The position numbers and the translations under genes are program-made. Positions 8,272 to 12,851 of a stretch of DNA of 12,851 nt are shown in pieces (position 1 is the first letter of the stretch; each line of letters starts with the position of its first letter). The notes beneath the pieces are model-generated. The model was not told the origin of the DNA. It saw only the letters and a program-made list of their open reading frames with translations, and ran no database searches. Source of the DNA: Firmicutes bacterium UBA1426 (GTDB lineage Bacteria; Bacillota; Clostridia; Peptostreptococcales; Anaerovoracaceae); contig DCUA01000166.1 in assembly GCA_002329675.1 (NCBI GenBank), forward strand, positions 77,059 to 89,909, in the 5' to 3' direction.

Positions 8272-9216
8272 CTACATTTCTTTCAGTATCTCCTCCAGCA
8301 CCTGAGCGAACAAAGTTGCTGATGCCTTTACTTCTTCTATATTGTTCTGATTGTTCCCCATTTCCAGCAAAATATGATTATCAGCTATGTATTGATTATA
8401 CTTGTATTCCTTCATGATGATCCCTCTGCTGAATCCGGGATACATGCTGTTTGCTTTCTGATTGATCCGGTTTGCAAAGCGTGTAAGCGCTTCTGCATTG
8501 GCATTACCTTCACCGACAACCAGGCAAAACTGTGCAACCGTCTTTCCTTCAGCCGTGAAGGTGTGTTTTCCGTTTCCCGTGTATGATGCCGCATCTCTGT
8601 GAAGGTCTATAATCACACGGATAGAGGGGTTTGCCGCGAGCAATTGCTGAGCAGTATCTAAAGATCTGCTGTAAGACTTACTGTAGGATGGAGAGTCGTG
8701 GAGGGTTTTATCATGTAATACAGAAATTCCTTTTGCCTCCAGAGCTCCCTTCAATACTTTTCCTACTTCTCTGACAGTACCCTCTTCCTCTACAGAGTGG
8801 AAATTCCCAGTGCTAACAGGCTGATAGGATTCCGTCGCATGGGTATGATAAATCAGCACCAGAGGCGCCCCGGACGAGGCGGAATCCAGCACATCCCCCG
8901 TCGCTGTCTGTTGACTAGCCTGATCTTCCCACACGGCCTCCACATTCTCAGGGCTACCTTTAATAATAAGACTTTCATCTATTTCCGACCCGGACAGGGG
9001 TTCTCTCTTTTCCATTCCTGCACTCCTGCTGACAGCAGGAAACGCTGCAGCCAGATATTGCTTTCCAACCTCCTGTCCCATGTTCGTTTCTTCTCCCGGA
9101 AGTCCGTTATTCAGCAAAGCGATGCAGGTGAGCCCCGAAAAGCTCCAGAACAACACTGTAAGGAGCAAAAGCATTCTTTTGTTCCCTGAATTTCTGCGCG
9201 ATGATTTTCTCCTCAT
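8272..9216 (-). CDS. spoIIP: Stage II sporulation protein P, peptidoglycan hydrolase
   Basis: Membrane-bound cell-wall amidase/endopeptidase that, with SpoIID and SpoIIM in the mother cell, drives septal thinning and engulfment. The 314-residue protein has a basic N-terminus, a membrane segment at about 15-36 and a Ser/Glu-rich linker. The C-terminal catalytic domain contains LIYHTHATESYQP (121-133, first zinc-ligand His), IDLHRDA (203-209) and LLEMGNNQNN (283-292, catalytic Glu), all conserved in SpoIIP and related to Amidase_3 enzymes. AGAGGTG lies 5 nt before the ATG. The gene starts 14 nt after the gpr stop. A sigma-E-like promoter lies inside the end of gpr, and its ribosome site can pair in a small hairpin. 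Confidence 0.95.
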   Translation of the reverse strand: MRRKSSRRNSGNKRMLLLLTVLFWSFSGLTCIALLNNGLPGEETNMGQEVGKQYLAAAFPAVSRSAGMEKREPLSGSEIDESLIIKGSPENVEAVWEDQASQQTATGDVLDSASSGAPLVLIYHTHATESYQPVSTGNFHSVEEEGTVREVGKVLKGALEAKGISVLHDKTLHDSPSYSKSYSRSLDTAQQLLAANPSIRVIIDLHRDAASYTGNGKHTFTAEGKTVAQFCLVVGEGNANAEALTRFANRINQKANSMYPGFSRGIIMKEYKYNQYIADNHILLEMGNNQNNIEEVKASATLFAQVLEEILKEM

Positions 9217-9223
9217 ATATACA

Positions 9224-9238
9224 CCTCTTCTTAAGAGG
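9224..9238 (-). promoter_or_regulatory. Small hairpin covering the gpr stop codon and the spoIIP ribosome site
   Basis: On the minus strand CCTCTT pairs perfectly with AAGAGG across a 3-nt loop AAG. The gpr TAA lies at the top of the stem, and AAGAGG is part of the spoIIP Shine-Dalgarno. In a read-through transcript from gpr it could hide that site unless ribosomes finishing gpr open it. The pairing is directly visible; the regulatory role is inferred. Confidence 0.5.
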
Positions 9239-10124
9239 AATATATGCCGGGATGAAGAGTATTATTTATACCATTTGCTATGACATCCGAAAAATCTGCA
9301 ATAACCTGATCTATGTCAGTTGTGGTTACGATCATGCTTTGACCGTTTTTTTCGATATGCTTCTCTGCCTCTGCCGGTTCCTTCAGATAACCGGACAGAT
9401 TATCCAGTATCAGTGTCTTGGAATCTATCACCGTAGGAACACCTATCGCCACTACCCTTGTTCCTAACGACTTCTCCGTCAGGTCCTTACGCATATTCCC
9501 TGTTCCTGATCCGGGAGAAATTCCCGTATCCGTAATCTGTATCGTAGAACTGATCCGATCCACGTTTCGTGCTGCCAAGGCATCAACGGCAATAACCACC
9601 TCCGGTTTTGTAATATTAACAGCACTGCGTATCAGTTCCGCCGACTCCATTCCCGTAGAATACATCACCCCGGGGATGAGAGCACTGACACAACCTGCAT
9701 CTTCATCGGCCTCTGCACCCGTTATGATAAACATATGGCGGGTCACTTTCACCTTGGAAACTGTGCATGGCCCAAGGGAATCCGGTGTCACTGATTCATT
9801 TCCTAAACCAATGACTAAGGCCTTGAGCTTATTATGAAACTTTATGAGTTTTGAAAGCTCTGCAGTCAATGCTTTTACGGTTGCCTCTTTTACCTCTTCC
9901 TCTCCGTCCACCAGATCTTTTGCTTCTATTGTAATGTAATTACCTATGGGTTTTCCCATGGTCCTGCTGCCTGCTTCATCGTCGATCTTTATTCTGGTCA
10001 CCTTCACATTAGGATCGTATTGATCCACATCCACTAAAACTCCCGGAATTTCTATTTTTTTGCCTTTGTTGCTTTCGTCGATCATTTCTTTACTTTCAAT
10101 TGCCAGATCCGTTCTGTAATTCAT
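9231..10124 (-). CDS. gpr: Germination protease GPR
   Basis: Peptidase family A25 endoprotease, made in the forespore as a zymogen, which degrades DNA-protecting small acid-soluble spore proteins at germination. The chosen start gives 297 residues (MNYRTDLAIES) with AGGAG 7 nt upstream; an open frame continues upstream to 10328 but is not GPR-like. Motifs are RTDLAIE (4-10), GLGNESVTPDSLGP (106-119), TGAEADEDAG (135-144) and VIAVDALAARNVDRI (177-191). Asp115 and Asp181 are 66 residues apart, as are the essential Asp127 and Asp193 of the B. megaterium enzyme. Self-processing there cleaves within RTD|LA; if the same here, the propeptide would be only six residues. It diverges from rpsT and is followed by spoIIP. 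Confidence 0.95.
   Translation of the reverse strand: MNYRTDLAIESKEMIDESNKGKKIEIPGVLVDVDQYDPNVKVTRIKIDDEAGSRTMGKPIGNYITIEAKDLVDGEEEVKEATVKALTAELSKLIKFHNKLKALVIGLGNESVTPDSLGPCTVSKVKVTRHMFIITGAEADEDAGCVSALIPGVMYSTGMESAELIRSAVNITKPEVVIAVDALAARNVDRISSTIQITDTGISPGSGTGNMRKDLTEKSLGTRVVAIGVPTVIDSKTLILDNLSGYLKEPAEAEKHIEKNGQSMIVTTTDIDQVIADFSDVIANGINNTLHPGIYSS
9239..9267 (-). promoter_or_regulatory. Candidate sigma-E promoter of spoIIP within the end of gpr
   Basis: The core ATA (9263-9265, in AAATAAT) is separated by 16 nt from CATATATT (9239-9246), matching the sigma-E pattern ATA-N16-CATAnnnT; the -10 matches CATACAHT at 7 of 8 positions. The predicted start is near 9232, about 16 nt before the ATG. 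spoIIP is known to belong to the sigma-E regulon in B. subtilis; use of this site is inferred. Confidence 0.5.
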
Positions 10125-10171
10125 CTCATCGCTCCTATCTCTTTTGTTCCGATTTACACGGATCCGTCGCC

Positions 10172-10268
10172 GGGTGTGTTTCCGTAGAAACCGTGAACAT
10201 CTTGAGGTTTTTATGCTCAACATTGTTAAGAGCATCAAAAAACCGTCGGTTTCCGAGGAAATACACCC
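10172..10268. repeat. Long imperfect hairpin upstream of gpr (97 nt)
   Basis: Outer arms 10172-10193 and 10247-10268 are reverse complements at 18 of 22 positions. Nested inside, 10206-10218 (GGTTTTTATGCTC) pairs with 10230-10244 (GAGCAT, a 2-nt bulge, AAAAACC), giving 13 more pairs. The structure lies between the gpr start and a candidate sigma-G promoter, hence probably in a gpr leader of about 175 nt. It lies upstream of, not within, the rpsT transcript if the promoter at 10317 is used. It resembles no riboswitch or leader family I know. Confidence 0.7.
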
Positions 10269-10306
10269 AGCAGGTGGTTCCATGTGAATCGAAACATCCT
10301 TTTTCC

Positions 10307-10336
10307 TATTTTGTACTTGATTTTTCAACTCTATTC
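10307..10336 (-). promoter_or_regulatory. Candidate sigma-G promoter of gpr
   Basis: GAATA (10332-10336), an 18-nt spacer, then CAAAATA (10307-10313). This fits the forespore sigma-G pattern GnATR-N18-CAnnnTA. gpr is a known sigma-G-type gene in Bacillus. The start would be near 10300, leaving a long leader. It overlaps the opposite-facing rpsT promoter. Confidence 0.45.
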
Positions 10337-10345
10337 AGATATACT
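10317..10345 (+). promoter_or_regulatory. Sigma-A promoter of rpsT
   Basis: -35 TTGATT (10317-10322), 17-nt spacer and -10 TATACT (10340-10345), predicting a start near 10352 and a leader of about 30 nt before rpsT. A good match in both hexamers and spacing. Confidence 0.75.
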
Positions 10346-10382
10346 TTGTGAGGCTATATTTCGTGAAAGTGGGGTGAAAAAT

Positions 10383-10652
10383 ATGGCAAATATCAAATCT
10401 GCAAAAAAACGGATCAATGTTATCGCAAAAAAGACTGCGGCGAACAGGAGAGTGAAGACTCATCTGAAAGAAATCGTCAAAAGTTTTGATAAGGCCGTTG
10501 CAGAAAACGACATGTCTGTCGCTGCTGAAAAAAGAGCTCTAGCAGAGAAGAAACTGATGCAGGCTGCTTCCAAAGGAACGATCCATAAGAACGCAGCATC
10601 GAGGAAAGTTTCTCGTATGGCAAAGCAGTTAAACAAAGCAAAGACAGAATAA
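10383..10652 (+). CDS. rpsT: 30S ribosomal protein S20
   Basis: Small-subunit primary binding protein contacting 16S rRNA. The 89-residue, Lys/Arg/Ala-rich, helical protein begins MANIKSAKKRINVIAKK and contains NRRVKTHLKEIVKSF (20-34) and GTIHKNAASRKVSRMAKQLN (65-84), all typical of S20. The start is set by GGGGTGA 5 nt upstream and by the family N-terminus; an open extension back to 10284 lies mostly upstream of the predicted transcription start and is not S20-like. It is a single-gene unit: a clear promoter lies before it and an intrinsic terminator follows, and it diverges from gpr as in B. subtilis. Confidence 0.98.
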   Translation: MANIKSAKKRINVIAKKTAANRRVKTHLKEIVKSFDKAVAENDMSVAAEKRALAEKKLMQAASKGTIHKNAASRKVSRMAKQLNKAKTE

Positions 10653-10706
10653 ATCTCACCCGTCCCCACCAGTGCATAAGTTAAATGCACAAAAGTGAAA
10701 ACGTAG

Positions 10707-10740
10707 AAAAGCCGGTAGTGTCTCCCGGCTTTTTTATTTC
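10707..10740 (+). terminator. Intrinsic terminator of rpsT, probably bidirectional
   Basis: Stem AAAAGCCGG / CCGGCTTTT with a 9-nt loop, followed by TTTATTTC so that the U-run is TTTTTTATTT. It lies 54 nt after rpsT. In the opposite direction the stem is followed by a shorter T-run, so it may also end the converging amidohydrolase transcript, whose stop is at 10746. Confidence 0.9.
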
Positions 10741-10745
10741 TCTCT

Positions 10746-11948
10746 TTATAGGAAGCATAGGGCTGACATGAGCAAAATCCCCGTCTCAATACAATCCTCA
10801 TTGATATAGAGGTTATCCGAATGGATCGGCGGGTTTTCACGATGGGGAAAGCCGCTGCCCAGGAAAAAGAAAGATCCCTTTGTGCTGTGAAGGTAATAAG
10901 AAAAGTCTTCGACACTCATTGAGGGCTTTTTGATCCCGATCAGATTTTCACTTCCGATAAGCTCCTGCGCTATCTGCACCAGACGGTCCGTAGCGGCCTT
11001 TTCATTGACCAGGGCCGGATAACCTTTTATAAAAGTGACCTGCCCTTCTCCACCGGATGCTAACGCTGTATATTTTACTATATCCTCTGTTCTCTGCCTT
11101 AATACCCGGCTCACCTCCGGATCAAAGCTTCTTATCGTTCCCTCAAGAATTGCCTCGTCGGCTATGATGTTCCCCGCTGTTCCGCTGTGAAAAGCACCTA
11201 CCGTCAGCACAGCCGGATCCGTGGCTCCCGTGGATCTGCTTACGACAGTCTGCAGACTGCTTACCACCTGGCAACCCGTCAGCAGTGCATCTACTCCCTT
11301 CTCCGGAGATGCACCATGGCTTCTCCGCCCCTTTATACGGATACGAAACATATCGGATGCAGCATGGACATGCCCATACTGAAATCCTACCTGACCGGCA
11401 GGAAGCTCCGGCTTGATATGCAGTCCATATACAGAACCGACATCAGGGTTACGGAGGCAGCCCGCTGCTATCATCCTTTCCGCTCCGCCCGTCGTCTCTT
11501 CCGCTGGCTGAAACAATAGTTTAACATCCCGGTTCAATAAATGTTTATTATTCGCCAGAACCCTTGCAGTTCCTAGCAAAACCGCAGTATGTACATCATG
11601 GCCACAAGCATGCATAAAACCATCTACGGAAGAGGAAAAAGGTAATCGCAATCTCTCCGTTATCGGCAGGCCATCGATGTCGGCACGAAGTGCGATACCC
11701 TCTTCTCTGCCGGCGACCTCAGACCGGCTATTTGAGGTGTCCGATCCCTCACAGAGTATGGTACATAGCAATCCTGTGGGAAGAGGATACGAAACCGCAA
11801 GCCCAAGACCGTTCAGCTCTTTTTCTATGATTTTCACGGTACGAAACTCCTGATTGCCCGGTTCCGGCCAACGATGCAATTCCCTGCGCAGCTCAACAGC
11901 ATGAATGGCTGCATCCGCAACCTGCTGCTTTAATAATTCAATATCCAT
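10746..11948 (-). CDS. M20 family metallopeptidase / amidohydrolase
   Basis: Zinc-dependent hydrolase of the M20D group (hippurate hydrolase, N-acyl-amino-acid and N-acetyl-diaminopimelate deacetylase-like enzymes); the substrate cannot be told. The 400-residue length is typical. Motifs: RRELHRWPEPGNQEF (21-35), ALRADIDGLPI (86-96), HACGHDVHTAVLLGTA (113-128) with metal ligands Cys115 and His117, FQPAEETTGGAERMI (146-160) with the catalytic and ligand pair Glu150-Glu151, GLHIKPELPAG (175-185) with His177, and IHSDNL (375-380) with His376. The usual dimerisation domain lies between about 190 and 300. A short extra Ser/Glu-rich loop (66-82) precedes the ALRAD strand. The start at 11948 is supported by AGGAGGAG; an 18-codon upstream extension lacks one. 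No signal peptide, so cytoplasmic. It is divergent from the carboxypeptidase gene, possibly acting on related peptides. Confidence 0.93.
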   Translation of the reverse strand: MDIELLKQQVADAAIHAVELRRELHRWPEPGNQEFRTVKIIEKELNGLGLAVSYPLPTGLLCTILCEGSDTSNSRSEVAGREEGIALRADIDGLPITERLRLPFSSSVDGFMHACGHDVHTAVLLGTARVLANNKHLLNRDVKLLFQPAEETTGGAERMIAAGCLRNPDVGSVYGLHIKPELPAGQVGFQYGHVHAASDMFRIRIKGRRSHGASPEKGVDALLTGCQVVSSLQTVVSRSTGATDPAVLTVGAFHSGTAGNIIADEAILEGTIRSFDPEVSRVLRQRTEDIVKYTALASGGEGQVTFIKGYPALVNEKAATDRLVQIAQELIGSENLIGIKKPSMSVEDFSYYLHSTKGSFFFLGSGFPHRENPPIHSDNLYINEDCIETGILLMSALCFL

Positions 11949-12065
11949 TTCTCTCTCCTCCTGATCTATTTTATTAAGGAGATGGACAGGATATGAAATC
12001 ATATTATGAAGTCTTTAGCTATAGATATATACAATAGAACTCCATGATACAGAAAGGAAATCACA
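11949..12065. other. Divergent intergenic region between amidohydrolase and LD-carboxypeptidase
   Basis: 117 bp, A+T-rich, that must hold both promoters. A TACAAT hexamer at 12030-12035 could be the -10 of the plus-strand gene, but no convincing -35 lies at the right distance. No clear sigma-A pair was found for the minus strand, and no operator palindrome stands out. Confidence 0.5.
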
Positions 12066-12851
12066 ATGAAAAAACCCGACCCATTAAAAAAGGGGGATTC
12101 GATCGCTCTGATCGCACCTTCCTCTCCGGTAACGGAAGAAAAGATGGAGGCAGCGCTTAAGTCCATTGAATTTCTTGGATTGCATCCGATTCCTTTTCCA
12201 AGTTGCTTTATGAAAAACGGCTACTTATCCGGTACGGATGAGGCCCGGGCAAAGGATGTTAACGATGCATTTTCAGATCCTTCCATTCGTGGCGTCTTCT
12301 GCCTGCGGGGCGGGTATGGGGCTACAAGGATCCTTCCTTTGCTGGATTATGAGAATATAAAGCGCCATCCCAAGCTCTTCGTGGGCTACAGCGATATAAC
12401 TGCATTGCATACAGTGTTAAATAGGTTCTGTGAATTGGTCACATACCATGGACCAATGCCCGCAAGGGGCTATTACACTATGGATCGTTTTTCTCTGGAA
12501 AGCCTCTCTGCGGCAGTATTCCAAAGTCCTTCGCCAGGATTGATCGGGAACCCTCCCGGAGAGATGATAGAGATCCTTTGTCCCGGAACGGCCCGGGGAC
12601 AGATAACCGGGGGAAATCTTTCCGTGATGGCTGCTGCTTTGGGCTCGAAATACGAAGTGGATACGAAGGGTAAGATTCTGTTTATAGAGGATGTGGATGA
12701 ACTGCCTTATCGGATCGACAGGAACCTGACAGCCTTGAAACTTGCCGGAAAACTAAGTGATGCAGCCGGGATAATTTTAGGGACATTTGCCGATCTCCCG
12801 GAGGAAACGGGAGATCCGGACATGACCCTATCCCTCTCTCAAATCTTCGAT
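12066..12851 (+). CDS. LD-carboxypeptidase (peptidase S66), 3' part outside the window
   Basis: Serine peptidase of family S66, related to LdcA, which removes the terminal D-Ala from murein tetrapeptides in peptidoglycan recycling; some members instead act on microcin-type peptides. The first 262 codons are present. The N-terminal half has ALIAPSSPVTEE (14-25), RGVFCLRGGYGATRILPLLD (75-94) and FVGYSDITALH (105-115) with the presumed nucleophile Ser109. TYHGPMPARG (127-136) and TGGNLSVMAAALGS (181-194) follow, then LFIEDVDELPYRIDR (205-219) with the presumed catalytic Glu208. The third triad residue, a His near the C-terminus, lies beyond the edge. There is no signal peptide, which fits a cytoplasmic recycling enzyme. 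AAAGGA lies 8 nt before the ATG. It is divergent from the M20 amidohydrolase. Confidence 0.93.
   Translation, partial: MKKPDPLKKGDSIALIAPSSPVTEEKMEAALKSIEFLGLHPIPFPSCFMKNGYLSGTDEARAKDVNDAFSDPSIRGVFCLRGGYGATRILPLLDYENIKRHPKLFVGYSDITALHTVLNRFCELVTYHGPMPARGYYTMDRFSLESLSAAVFQSPSPGLIGNPPGEMIEILCPGTARGQITGGNLSVMAAALGSKYEVDTKGKILFIEDVDELPYRIDRNLTALKLAGKLSDAAGIILGTFADLPEETGDPDMTLSLSQIFD

Noticed and set aside
10125..10328. 68-codon in-frame upstream extension of gpr
   Set aside because: It runs through the long hairpin, is basic and not GPR-like, and the start at 10124 has AGGAG and the family N-terminus.
10284..10382. N-terminal extension of rpsT
   Set aside because: The promoter lies inside it, so most of it would not be transcribed. 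S20 proteins begin MANIKSA, and a ribosome site precedes 10383.
10672..10690. Small hairpin GTGCAT/ATGCAC after rpsT
   Set aside because: Only 6 bp with no T-run; the real terminator is at 10707-10740.
11949..12002. 18-codon upstream extension of the M20 gene
   Set aside because: AGGAGGAG lies inside it, directly before the ATG at 11948, and that ATG gives the usual M20 N-terminus.

Overview
The window looks like the chromosome of an endospore-forming Firmicute, most probably a clostridium. The evidence is a DnaK without the insert seen in Gram-negative homologues, a CIRCE/HrcA heat-shock operon, the sporulation genes gpr and spoIIP, and strong AGGAGG-type ribosome binding sites. The genus cannot be read from the sequence.

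Layout. The bulk is a block on the minus strand. Read in its own direction from about 10.1 kb down to 1, it runs gpr, spoIIP, a small membrane-protein gene, lepA, hemW, glpK, a 93-codon orphan gene, hrcA, grpE and dnaK (cut by the left edge). As I recall the Bacillus subtilis map, the order rpsT-gpr-spoIIP-yqxA-lepA-hemW-hrcA-grpE-dnaK is the same there, except that glpK and the orphan are extra here. On the plus strand, rpsT diverges from gpr. To its right lie a minus-strand M20 amidohydrolase and a divergent plus-strand LD-carboxypeptidase gene, cut by the right edge.

How it works together. gpr and spoIIP serve spore formation and germination: SpoIIP remodels septal peptidoglycan during engulfment and GPR degrades small acid-soluble spore proteins. 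Sequences resembling a sigma-G promoter before gpr and a sigma-E promoter before spoIIP can be seen. A hairpin and an extended -10 promoter separate this spore group from lepA and hemW. hrcA-grpE-dnaK has its own sigma-A-type promoter followed by a perfect CIRCE operator, the target of HrcA, so the operon is autoregulated.

The window is mainly conserved housekeeping and I find no clear new multi-gene system. The points most worth a second look are a perfect 28-bp-arm inverted repeat that supplies the hemW stop codon exactly where glpK interrupts the conserved order, a long imperfect hairpin in the probable gpr leader, overlapping sigma-A and sigma-G promoters between rpsT and gpr, and two short uncharacterised genes. 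No tRNA, rRNA, CRISPR array, complete insertion sequence or recognisable riboswitch was seen. No gene-free stretch exceeds about 260 bases.
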